Positions 1 to 8,672 of a stretch of 51,610 nucleotides of DNA are shown piece after piece; within the stretch, counting starts at the first letter, position 1, and each line of letters begins with the position of its first letter. Source of the stretch: Reichenbachiella agariperforans. GTDB taxonomy: Bacteria; Bacteroidota; Bacteroidia; Cytophagales; Cyclobacteriaceae. A program made the position numbers and the translations under genes. The notes under the pieces were generated by a model, which had not been told where the DNA came from, made no database searches, and saw only the letters and a list, made by a program, of their open reading frames with translations. The DNA is taken from contig NZ_FRAA01000012.1 of the NCBI RefSeq assembly GCF_900142205.1, positions 1-51,610 on the forward strand, read 5' to 3'.

Positions 1-3000
1 ACCGTTAAGCTCACTGGTCACAGTAGCAGTATAGTTACCAGGCTCAGATACGACAGTGATAGCCTCAGTAGCGATGATGTCACCGTTTTCATCAGTCCAA
101 GAGAAAGATACATTGTCAGAAGTAGAGCTTGCTGAGAGTGTAACGCCACCATCCAGACAATTGATGAGTCCAATTGCTTCTGCTGTGATGTCAGGTACGT
201 TAGTATCCTCATCAATTGTTATGCTAGCCGTTCCAGAACAGCTGCCAGTATTGGAAACTGTCAAAGTATATAAGCCAGGCTCTGTCGCTGATATGTCTTT
301 TTCAGTAGACTCAAAATTATTAGGTCCTCGCCAGTAGTAGGTAGCGTCAGGATCTGAGGAACTTCCATTAATGAGTACTGAAGTGTTGATACAAGTTAGT
401 AGTGGATCTCCCTCTATTACTGCAGTAGCCTCAATGCTGCCTTGCCCGATTCCGGTAACTGTAATGTTATCGTAATAATAAAACTCACTGTCTCCAGTGC
501 TTTTTGTTCTGATTACAATCTGGACTGAAGTTCCATTTAATGTGCCAGACGAGACAGTGCTACTGGCAAATTGTCCATCCTTATCACCTTCTATAAAGAG
601 CGTTTCAGGACCTTCATTGAGCTTATAATAAACTCTAATATAATCTTGTCCAGCATCCAGCGAGCCTTCTCCTGAAATGTCTACAGAAAGCACAATGTCT
701 GAAGAGTTAGTAATATCAATCACTTCAGAGCTCCAAATACCTAATCCATCTTCTGAATCTATGCCAGAACCATGAGATACAAAGCGTTGATTTTCAACTC
801 TCATATAGCCCGTAGAAATGCCAGAATCGTCTAATGACCATGCCGTAGCACCATCGTCATCGGTAACTCCATCTGCTAGGTCGTCAAAACTCTCTAACCA
901 TATTGTCTCCGAATCACCAGAGCCATAAGTTACAACAACTGACTCAGAAGAAGAACATTCATTGATAGGATCAATGACCGTCAGGGTGTAAGTTCCAACC
1001 GCATTTGCGACTGCATCCGAAGAATTGGATATGATGCCATTTTCGTCCGACCAACTGAAGCTAACATTTGGTGTGTTAGAAAGTCCTGACAAAGAAACAG
1101 TTGAATTAGAATAGCAACTTAAGGTTCCTTCTGCAGAGGCGGATATGTCAGGGGATTTAGTGTTTTCAGATACTATTGCAACTGCAGTTCCGGTGCAGCC
1201 AGCATCACTACTTACAGTCAAGGTGTAAGCGCCTGGAATACTAGCTGTTACATTTTGAGTGCTTGCTTGAAAATCATTTGGCCCACTCCAACTGTATGTG
1301 GCTGTTTCTAATGTAGGCCCTCCGAATATGTTAATTGACGAAGTGCCACAAGATAGTTCTCCATCCATGGAAGCAGTAGCTTCAATGCCTTCTGAAGCTG
1401 AACCTGTAACTTTAATATTGTCCAAATAATAAAGCTCGGTTTTATCAGAATTCTGAGCTTTTACGATTACCTGTAAAGTATTGCCGGTTAATCCATCTGA
1501 TGTAACAGTAACAGAAGCCTCAGAATTGGTAGTGGAACCTAATCCTGAAAAATCTTCGAAAATCAAGGTTTCTGCTCCATTGTTTAATTTATAGTACACA
1601 CGTAAGTAATCGCTGTCCTCGAAGGTGTCACTGGAAGTACTCGTAGCACTTCTTAGATCTACAGATATAGTTATATCACTTGCAGTCGAAATGTCAATAA
1701 CCTCGGACAGCCATATACCTACATTAGTGTCGTCAAATGAGATCTTAAATTCACTTTCTTGTACTGAGAAAGTACCTGAACCTCCGCCTTGCAATGACCA
1801 AGAGGTTGACCCAGAATCATTGGTTGTTCCATTGGAAAGCCCACTGAAATCTTCTAACCAAAGGATTCCAGTCCCATTTGCAGCCGAGTTGATAACGACC
1901 TCAGTAGTCCCTGTACAGCCAGCGTTGCTGGTTATAGTCAGTGTGTAAGTTCCTGGATCACTAACGGTTACATTTTGTGTGTCAGCTTGAAAACTGTTTG
2001 GGCCACTCCAATTGTATGTAGCATCTGATAATGTAGGGGCTCCCATTATGTTGACGGAGGGATTACCACAAGAAAGTTCTCCGTCAACTGAAGCAGTAGC
2101 TATAATACTGCCAACCCCGTTTCCTGCGACAGTGATATTGTCAACATAATAAAACTCAGTATCACCTGTGCTTTTTGTTCTGATTACAATCTCTACCGTT
2201 CCACCACTTATGGAAGGAGATGAATGTGTACTGTTGGAAAAAGCATCGTCCTGATCACGTTCTGCGAAAAGTATCTCAGAACCTCCATCAAGCCTATAAT
2301 ATACCCTAATGTAATCTTCACCAGCATTCAATGTTCCTTCTCCTGCCAAGTCAAGCGATATGACAACATCCGATGCGGAAGAAATGTCGATTGCTTCAGA
2401 GCTCCATACTCCTTCACCTGAATCAGTATTTTCATCCGAAACATGAGCTACATACCTTTTTTCTCGTACTTCTAGATAACCTCCATTTATTGATGAGTCA
2501 TCCGTTGCCCATGCAGTGGTGCCAGTATCATTGGTTGATCCATCTGTTAGGTCATTGAAATCTTCAAGCCAAAGTACTGATGCTCCATTGATAACGGAGT
2601 TGACAACAACCTGAGCTGTACCTGTACAACCGGAATCATTGGTTATAGTCAGTGTGTAAGTTCCCGAATCGCTGACTGTTACATTTTGTGTGTCGGCTTG
2701 AAAATTGTTTGGACCACTCCAGCTGTATGTACCTCCCGTTAATGTAGGGCCGCCTGTGATATCAACTGAACTATTGCTACAAGAAAGTTCTTCATTTACT
2801 GATGCGGTGACGTCAATGCTCTCTTGAACCGTACCAGTTACTGTAACGTTATCGAAAGAGTATTTTTCATCACTACTAGAGTTTTTAGCTTTTACGATTA
2901 TCTGAATCGTATTGGCTGTCAATGGATCTGACGTGACAGTTATAGAAGCCACACCACTCGTTGTAGAACCTAAACCAGCTAAATCTTCATACATAAGGAT

Positions 3001-5652
3001 TTCTGATCCATTGTCCAATTTGTAATAGACCTGGATGTAATCCGAGTCTTCAAAGCCATCCCCGGTGGACTCCTCACTTTTTAAGTTAATTGAAAATATA
3101 ACATCGCTTACTGATGCAATATCGATTTCTTCAGAAACCCATGTTCCATTATTCGTGTCATCGAATGAGAACAAAAACTCATTCTCTTGTACAGAGAATG
3201 TTCCGTTACCTCCATTTTGCAAGGACCAAGCGGTTGATCCAGTGTCAGATGTTGTTCCATTGGAAAGATTACTAAAGTCTTCTAGCCAAAGAGTTTCCGA
3301 AGTTTCAGTGCTACTTGCTACCTCGACAGTGCTTGTTGTTGTTTCGGATCCTCTAGTGACTATTATCTGATAAGTCCCTATTGCATGTACTTGCGGACTC
3401 TTGTCTGTGGACGTGAAATTGGGACCTGACCATTCATAATTTACGTCGGTGTAATTGGCGTCTACATTGAGTGTTACCGTCGGGTTTGAACACGATATGC
3501 TGCCTCCTGTAATACTGGTGATTTGTAAAGCAGTTTCAGCAGCAGCAGTTACGAACATGTTGTCTATGATAAACCGTTCATTTTCGGAGGTGTTTTTTGT
3601 TTCGACAATCAGTTGTAATGTATTACCAGATAGGTTTTTAGAAAAAGTCTCAAAATATGGTGTATCACCCCATATTTCACCTACGAGTACTTTGCTTGCT
3701 CCGTTCAAACTATAGTAGAACTTTGCATAATCCTCGTCGCTTTCCATCGCACCGTAACCAAACAAATCTGCAGAGATGTCTACAGAGGGGTAGGAAGATA
3801 TGTCAATGGTATTACTTTTCCAAACAGCATTGCCATTGACATATCTAGCCAGTAATCTATCCTGTCTGATTTCAAAATAGCCATTGGTTCCAATCGTGAC
3901 ATTTGAAATATCCAGAGACCACAGACTACTATTGGTCGTTTGATCACTTATCCCATTGAAAGTTTCACTGTACACTAAATTGTTTGGTAATTCACCTTGG
4001 TCTGCAGTGACGAACACATTGTCAAAATCATAGATTTCATCACTGTTATCATTGTATATTTCAATGATAATTTCTAATGTTTCTCCAGAAAGACCTGAAG
4101 CGGATGCTGTAATTGCAGAGAAAGAGCCTATTTGATTTCCATTTGTCAATATGGTTTTAGAGCCACCATCTATTTTGTAGTATGCTCTAATATAATCTTC
4201 ATTGTCTTCTAGGCTACCTGCTGATTGCAGGTCTATTGTGATACCTACATTTTCATAATACTTTATGTTAATAGCTTCTGATTTCCACTCAACATTACCA
4301 TTGACATTATTGGCTCTATACTTTAGGTTTTGAACACTAAAAACACCATCCTCATTTGTGCTTTCCCAGCCAGCTTGTCCTGCGTGAAGATTTAATCCAT
4401 TGGGGAGATTGTTAAAATCTTCGTACCAGATAGTATTAGAAGTTACCAATGGTGTGTCTGAACTCAGAAATATGTTATCTATTACATGTCGTTCATCAGA
4501 AGCGGTGTTCTTGGTTTCTACAATTAACTCTACCGTATTCCCAGAAATAGTTGTCGAAAAAGTTTCAAAATGAGGTGTGCTACCCCATATTTCTCCTACC
4601 AGAACTTTACTGCCTCCATTAAGGCTATAGTAGAATTTAGCATAGTCTATGTCGCTTTCCATCGCTCCATAACCAAACAGGTCCGCGGAAATATCTACTG
4701 AAGAATAGCCCGAAATATCTACTGGATTACTTTTCCAGATTACTTTTCCTTTTACATCTCTGGCTAACAGTCTGTCTTGTCTAACATCAAAATATCCTAC
4801 ATCGCCAATGGTAGTGTTTGAAACATCTAGAGACCATTGATTGCTAGTGTTTGTTTGATACCCTAATCCATTATATGTTTCGTTGTAGATTAAGTTATTA
4901 GGAAGCGAACCCTGATTAGCTGTTACTACTACATTATCGAAATAAATGAATTCTTCACTATTATCATTGAAGATTTCAATGATAATTTCTAGTGTTTCTC
5001 CAGATAGTCCCGAAACGGTCGCCGTAGTAGCGGAGAATGATCCCACTTGAGAACCATTGTTTAATAGCGTTTTTGAACCACCATCCAATATGTAATATAC
5101 ATTTATATAATCCTCGTTGCTTTCTAGAGCTCCTGCAGAATGTAGGTCTATTGAAATCCCAACATTCTGGTAGTGTTTTATATTGATTGATTCAGACCTC
5201 CATTGTACCTGCGTATCGACATTATTGGCGCTATAGCGGTAGTTATAGACGCCAAAAAGTTGGTTGTCACCAGAGCTTGCCCAACCCGCTTCTCCAGCAT
5301 GTAGATTTACAGCATCGGGAAGGTTATTGAAGTCCTCATACCATATTACGTCACCTGCCTGAGCAAAAACCAAAGGACTTGCCAAGTTTCCTAAAAGGAG
5401 CGATAGAAGAATTGCTTTTAATCCGTAGGGATGAAAGAAACTTTGTCTACTGAAAGTAGGTCTAATAATAGTTTTGAAAGTGGCTAATAAAAAAGTAATA
5501 GGTTCAATAGGCTCCGTTTTTTGGAGTTTAGCTTTACTGAAAATCTCGCACAACAAGTGCCCATTAAGAAATATTACATTTTGCACTACTGTATTTAACA
5601 GCATGGGCAAAAGGGAATATTTTTTTAATCGTTTTAAGTAATAAGAAATCAT
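1..5652 (-). CDS. Giant modular secreted adhesin, N-terminal 1,884 residues (3' end off window)
   Basis: The reverse strand is open from an ATG at 5652 to the left edge, and the frame is the same at both ends. Residues 1-97 form an unusually long leader: about 70 polar or basic residues, then a hydrophobic stretch ending LVFAQ. After it come eight beta-sandwich modules of about 150 residues, each opening with a motif like WYEDFNNLPDG or LWLEDFNDLTDG, at roughly residues 102, 250, 405, 555, 784, 1025, 1262 and 1580. From residue 700 they alternate with Ig/PKD-like domains of about 75 residues (motifs such as YSWSGPNNF and GTYTLTITN). Modules 1+2 resemble 3+4, and 5+6 resemble 7+8. No enzyme motif was seen. 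It is probably a surface adhesin or glycan-binding protein, and a T9SS tail would be expected beyond the window. The family assignment is inference; the ORF and repeats are seen directly. Confidence 0.85.
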   Translation of the reverse strand, partial: MISYYLKRLKKYSLLPMLLNTVVQNVIFLNGHLLCEIFSKAKLQKTEPIEPITFLLATFKTIIRPTFSRQSFFHPYGLKAILLSLLLGNLASPLVFAQAGDVIWYEDFNNLPDAVNLHAGEAGWASSGDNQLFGVYNYRYSANNVDTQVQWRSESINIKHYQNVGISIDLHSAGALESNEDYINVYYILDGGSKTLLNNGSQVGSFSATTATVSGLSGETLEIIIEIFNDNSEEFIYFDNVVVTANQGSLPNNLIYNETYNGLGYQTNTSNQWSLDVSNTTIGDVGYFDVRQDRLLARDVKGKVIWKSNPVDISGYSSVDISADLFGYGAMESDIDYAKFYYSLNGGSKVLVGEIWGSTPHFETFSTTISGNTVELIVETKNTASDERHVIDNIFLSSDTPLVTSNTIWYEDFNNLPNGLNLHAGQAGWESTNEDGVFSVQNLKYRANNVNGNVEWKSEAINIKYYENVGITIDLQSAGSLEDNEDYIRAYYKIDGGSKTILTNGNQIGSFSAITASASGLSGETLEIIIEIYNDNSDEIYDFDNVFVTADQGELPNNLVYSETFNGISDQTTNSSLWSLDISNVTIGTNGYFEIRQDRLLARYVNGNAVWKSNTIDISSYPSVDISADLFGYGAMESDEDYAKFYYSLNGASKVLVGEIWGDTPYFETFSKNLSGNTLQLIVETKNTSENERFIIDNMFVTAAAETALQITSITGGSISCSNPTVTLNVDANYTDVNYEWSGPNFTSTDKSPQVHAIGTYQIIVTRGSETTTSTVEVASSTETSETLWLEDFSNLSNGTTSDTGSTAWSLQNGGNGTFSVQENEFLFSFDDTNNGTWVSEEIDIASVSDVIFSINLKSEESTGDGFEDSDYIQVYYKLDNGSEILMYEDLAGLGSTTSGVASITVTSDPLTANTIQIIVKAKNSSSDEKYSFDNVTVTGTVQESIDVTASVNEELSCSNSSVDITGGPTLTGGTYSWSGPNNFQADTQNVTVSDSGTYTLTITNDSGCTGTAQVVVNSVINGASVLWLEDFNDLTDGSTNDTGTTAWATDDSSINGGYLEVREKRYVAHVSDENTDSGEGVWSSEAIDISSASDVVISLDLAGEGTLNAGEDYIRVYYRLDGGSEILFAERDQDDAFSNSTHSSPSISGGTVEIVIRTKSTGDTEFYYVDNITVAGNGVGSIIATASVDGELSCGNPSVNIMGAPTLSDATYNWSGPNSFQADTQNVTVSDPGTYTLTITSNAGCTGTTEVVINSAANGTGILWLEDFSGLSNGTTNDSGSTSWSLQGGGSGTFSVQESEFKISFDDTNVGIWLSEVIDISTASDITISVDLRSATSTSSDTFEDSDYLRVYYKLNNGAETLIFEDFSGLGSTTNSEASVTVTSDGLTGNTLQVIVKAQNSDKTELYYLDNIKVTGSASEGIEATASMDGELSCGTSSINIFGGPTLETATYSWSGPNDFQASTQNVTASIPGAYTLTVSSDAGCTGTAVAIVSENTKSPDISASAEGTLSCYSNSTVSLSGLSNTPNVSFSWSDENGIISNSSDAVANAVGTYTLTVIDPINECSSSESVVVTYGSGDSETIWLESFDDLADGVTDDDGATAWSLDDSGISTGYMRVENQRFVSHGSGIDSEDGLGIWSSEVIDITNSSDIVLSVDISGEGSLDAGQDYIRVYYKLNEGPETLFIEGDKDGQFASSTVSSGTLNGTSVQIVIRTKSTGDSEFYYYDNITVTGIGQGSIEATAVIEGDPLLTCINTSVLINGSSSDPDATYYWRGPNNFESTEKDISATEPGLYTLTVSNTGSCSGTASITIDEDTNVPDITAEAIGLINCLDGGVTLSASSTSDNVSFSWTDENGDIIATEAITVVSEPGNYTATVTSELNG

Positions 5653-6405
5653 GTTTTGTATTATTTGTTTGAACTCATGTATCGTGGGGATAATACAGAT
5701 GGGCACAAACAGCTAGTAGAGCATCTATTTGATGCTCTACTAGCAGAATCTGGATTTCATGTGTTTTTCATCCATTATGGGTTTAATTAGATATAAGGGA
5801 GAAAAGATTGAATCAATTGTATGTAAAAGATTGATTTGTATGTAGGAATTTTTAAGGGATTTTACTGGGAATGTAAATTTTTCATGCTTAGTTGTATTTT
5901 TCTGATATGTAACGGTTTCAGTGTTTTTTCTTATGTCGAAATATGGGATGGAGAATAATATAGTTGTGTGATCTCTTACTGTATATCGATGTGCGTTAAT
6001 GGAAAGACAAGTAAATTCTTCGAATAGAGAGACAGCAGTACGTTTGCTTATGCTCAAAAACAAAAGGAACATGGGTACTACCCCAAAAAGTAGAGATATA
6101 TAAATGTACAGTCTGATTAATATCAGATGTAAGTAATATTTTAAGGGCTTCATTGTATTCTTCTAATAGCTGGTTAGAGATAATGAGAGTCGCTAGTGTC
6201 GCCAAAGCGTCATGAACATATATTAATGGCAAACATAGATAAAAAGTAACCAGGATTTTGGGTAATTATTTTTTAAATATTGGTATAAGACCTTTGGCTA
6301 TTTCCTATCCTTGAGTAAATCATCATATCAGATATTATAGTCGTGGTGACTTTTGGTTGATTAGAGGTGCTACGGCCCTGTTTTTTAAAGGCTTTTGACT
6401 TAGTT
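5653..6405. other. AT-rich intergenic region without a convincing gene
   Basis: About 750 bp between the adhesin and the leader of the kinase fusion. Two overlapping minus-strand frames (5740-6153 and 5996-6232) are open but low-complexity, lack recognisable motifs, and have no conserved-looking start. I saw only the inverted repeat at 5712-5744. It probably contains the adhesin promoter and a long 5'UTR. Confidence 0.5.
5712..5744. promoter_or_regulatory. Perfect 14-bp inverted repeat in the adhesin upstream region
   Basis: GCTAGTAGAGCATC (5712-5725), a 5-nt loop, and its exact reverse complement (5731-5744). It lies 60 bp upstream of the adhesin start. No T-tract follows on either strand, so it is not a typical intrinsic terminator. 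It could be a 5'UTR hairpin or a protein-binding palindrome. Confidence 0.6.
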
Positions 6406-6438
6406 ATTGGGCTAAGTTTATTAATTGACGTATATTTG
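6406..6438 (+). promoter_or_regulatory. Candidate Bacteroidota promoter ahead of the kinase-HTH gene
   Basis: TATATTTG at 6431-6438 fits the Bacteroidota -7 consensus TAnnTTTG. An ATTG at 6406-6409 lies 21 bp upstream, where the -33 TTTG element is expected. The predicted transcript would start near 6445, leaving a leader of about 130 nt. Confidence 0.35.
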
Positions 6439-6445
6439 GCGTAGT

Positions 6446-6541
6446 TTGGAGAAGGAGGTTAGTACAGTCCTATTCAAATAGGAAAGGGATAAAAGTATGG
6501 TGGTGTCATCAATGTTTTTGCCTCTAGGTCAGAGGCTTTTT
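6446..6541 (+). ncRNA. Candidate structured leader or short RNA with its own terminator
   Basis: Downstream of the promoter candidate there are two hairpins. TCCTAT-TCAA-ATAGGA spans 6468-6483, and a GCCTCT/AGAGGC stem followed by T5 spans 6520-6541. A transcript from about 6445 would end after roughly 95 nt, 34 bp before the ATG at 6575. It could be an attenuated leader of the kinase fusion gene or an independent small RNA. I do not recognise a known riboswitch or a 6S, SRP or tmRNA core. Confidence 0.35.
6520..6541 (+). terminator. Intrinsic terminator inside the leader of the kinase-HTH gene
   Basis: GCCTCT (6520-6525), loop AGGTC, AGAGGC (6531-6536), then TTTTT. A matching A/T flank lies on the other side, so it could act in both directions. 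No coding gene ends just upstream, which makes attenuation or small-RNA termination plausible. Confidence 0.6.
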
Positions 6542-6574
6542 CCACTTTCAAGAGAATATTATTGAGCTAGAAAG

Positions 6575-8557
6575 ATGTATTTACTAGGGTACGAAATAGG
6601 CAGTACGACGATTAAAGTAGCTCTGATTCGTTCAGAGGACAACAAGGTCATCGGAGTAGGACAATATCCAGAGCATGATTCGACGATACTGTCGCGCCAT
6701 AGCGGATGGGCAGAGCAGCATCCTGAGTCTTGGTGGCAGGATCTCTGCACCGCCACCCGAAATATCCTGTCACAAAATCAAATCAATCCACGAGATATCG
6801 GCGGGATAGGGATCGCCTATCAGATGCATGGTCTCGTTCTCATCGATGAAAACAAGAAAGTATTGCGCCCTTCCATTATCTGGAGCGACAGCCGTGCCGT
6901 GACGATAGGTAAGAAGGCTTTCAAAGACCTAGGAGAGAAAGAATGTCTAGAGAATTTTCTCAATTCACCCGGCAACTTCACCGCATCCAAACTGCGCTGG
7001 GTCAGAGACAATGAACCAGATATCTATGATCGCATCGATAAGATCATGTTGCCGGGAGACTACATCGCCATGAAATTCACTGGAGCAGTGCAGACGACTA
7101 TTTCTGGTCTGTCAGAGGCCATTCTTTGGGATTTCAAAAAGAAGAAAATAGCCAAACAAGTACTGGACTACTATGAGATTAGTGAGGACTTGATCCCAGA
7201 GATCGTCCCTACTTTTGCGATGCAGGGGACAGTGACCGCCGAGGCAGCAGAGAGGAGTGGACTGGTGTCTGGTATCCCTGTGACCTATCGGGCAGGAGAT
7301 CAGCCCAACAACGCGCTATCGCTGAATGTACTCAATCCCGGAGAGATCGCTGCGACCAGCGCTGAATCAGGGGTCGTCTATGGAATCGTCGATCGACCCA
7401 AATATGACGTGCGTTCGCGAGTCAACCCTTTTGCTCATGTCAACTACGAGGACAACTACGACCGCATCGGTGTACTGCTCTGCCTCAATGGCGCAGGGAC
7501 GCAATACGGCTGGATGAAAAGTCAGATTGCGCTTAGTGGGCGCCACTATGACGACATGGAGCGAATGGCCTCTACCGTACCGATCGGGTCGGATGAGCTG
7601 TGTATTTTGCCTTTTGGGAATGGTGCCGAGCGGATGCTGGACGAGAAGAGTATCAACTCCCACATTATGAATCTGGAGTTTAGCCGACACTCTAGGGGAC
7701 ACCTCTACCGTGCGGCACTGGAGGGCGTTGCATTTTCGTTTGTCTATGGAGTCAACCTGCTCAAAGAGCTGGGGCTGGAGGTGGATGTACTTCGGGTGAC
7801 CAATGACAACATGTTTCAGTCCGAGGTATTCTCGATGACGATTGCTACGTTGCTGGACTGTCATATCGAGGTGGTAGATACCACGGGGGCTATCGGTGCA
7901 GCACGTGCTGCAGGAGTCGCCAATGGCGTGTACTCTTCCTTAGAGGATGCTTTGTCACACGTCACGCCTAGCATCATCCACGAGCCACGGCTCAACCAGT
8001 CTCGGTGCAACCAGGCCTATAGCTTGTGGCTGTCTCATCTGGACAAGGCCTTGTTTGACATCCCTTCCAAAGCCAATAGACCCGAGGTACTTCGCGCCAA
8101 GAACGATACACTCAAAGCGACGATAGAGGAAAAGAACAAAGAACTGGCAGCCTCTGCCATGCAGCTGCACAACAAGGACGAATTTTTGATGGAGATCAAA
8201 AGCACACTCAAGGAAGTAGGGGAGGTAGCATCCTTAGACGATCAGAAGAAAGTCCTACAGCGGCTGATCACCAAGATCGAAAGCAAAACGGACAGCGACA
8301 AGGACTGGGAGAGCTTCGAAGATCAGTTTAACCTCCTGCACTCGGACTTCTTCAAAAAGCTCAAGAGCGACTTCCCAAAACTGTCGGTACCCGAAGCGAA
8401 GCTCTGCATGCTGCTAAAGATGAAGCTGTCCACCAAAGAGATCGCTAACCAACTCAATCTCTCCGTCCGAGGCGTAGAGACACGTCGCTACCGCCTGCGC
8501 AAAAAACTGCAAATCAACAAAGAACTGGATCTAGAAGAGTTTTTGGATAGGGTGTGA
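6575..8557 (+). CDS. Xylulokinase-like FGGY protein fused to a C-terminal LuxR-type HTH
   Basis: Residues 1-500 match FGGY xylulokinases of the Bacteroidota type: GYEIGSTTIK at the N-terminus, YQMHG near 88, NSPGNFTASKL near 136, and AGDQPNNALS around the expected catalytic Asp242. Residues 510-600 are charged and coiled-coil-like, including WESFEDQFNLLHSDFFKKL. Residues 600-660 are the helix-turn-helix found at the end of many Bacteroidota sensor proteins (LCMLLKMKLSTKEIANQLNL, then RYRLRKKL). Ordinary xylulokinases stop near 495 residues. Motifs for ATP phosphates look altered: Asp7 of the usual DIGT motif is Glu, and the usual GTSG is AESG (263-266). It may therefore be a sugar-sensing regulator rather than, or as well as, an enzyme. 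No xylose isomerase gene is adjacent. Domains are seen; the regulatory role is inferred. Confidence 0.88.
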   Translation: MYLLGYEIGSTTIKVALIRSEDNKVIGVGQYPEHDSTILSRHSGWAEQHPESWWQDLCTATRNILSQNQINPRDIGGIGIAYQMHGLVLIDENKKVLRPSIIWSDSRAVTIGKKAFKDLGEKECLENFLNSPGNFTASKLRWVRDNEPDIYDRIDKIMLPGDYIAMKFTGAVQTTISGLSEAILWDFKKKKIAKQVLDYYEISEDLIPEIVPTFAMQGTVTAEAAERSGLVSGIPVTYRAGDQPNNALSLNVLNPGEIAATSAESGVVYGIVDRPKYDVRSRVNPFAHVNYEDNYDRIGVLLCLNGAGTQYGWMKSQIALSGRHYDDMERMASTVPIGSDELCILPFGNGAERMLDEKSINSHIMNLEFSRHSRGHLYRAALEGVAFSFVYGVNLLKELGLEVDVLRVTNDNMFQSEVFSMTIATLLDCHIEVVDTTGAIGAARAAGVANGVYSSLEDALSHVTPSIIHEPRLNQSRCNQAYSLWLSHLDKALFDIPSKANRPEVLRAKNDTLKATIEEKNKELAASAMQLHNKDEFLMEIKSTLKEVGEVASLDDQKKVLQRLITKIESKTDSDKDWESFEDQFNLLHSDFFKKLKSDFPKLSVPEAKLCMLLKMKLSTKEIANQLNLSVRGVETRRYRLRKKLQINKELDLEEFLDRV

Positions 8558-8672
8558 TGATAGGAGAGAAATAAGTGTGACTGTTCCTCTTATTGAGTTG
8601 TTGTGGGTAGACAAGGGGGGGGGCAAAACAGTCTGTCTGAGGGGTCTATATTTAGTAACCCAATGTGATTCT

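Noticed and set aside
5740-6232. Two overlapping minus-strand frames of 137 and 78 residues
   Set aside because: They overlap in different frames, have AT-driven hydrophobic composition and no recognisable motifs, and lie in the upstream region of the adhesin gene.
7367-7864. A 165-residue frame antisense to the kinase-HTH gene
   Set aside because: It is a shadow of a clearly coding frame with family motifs on the other strand.
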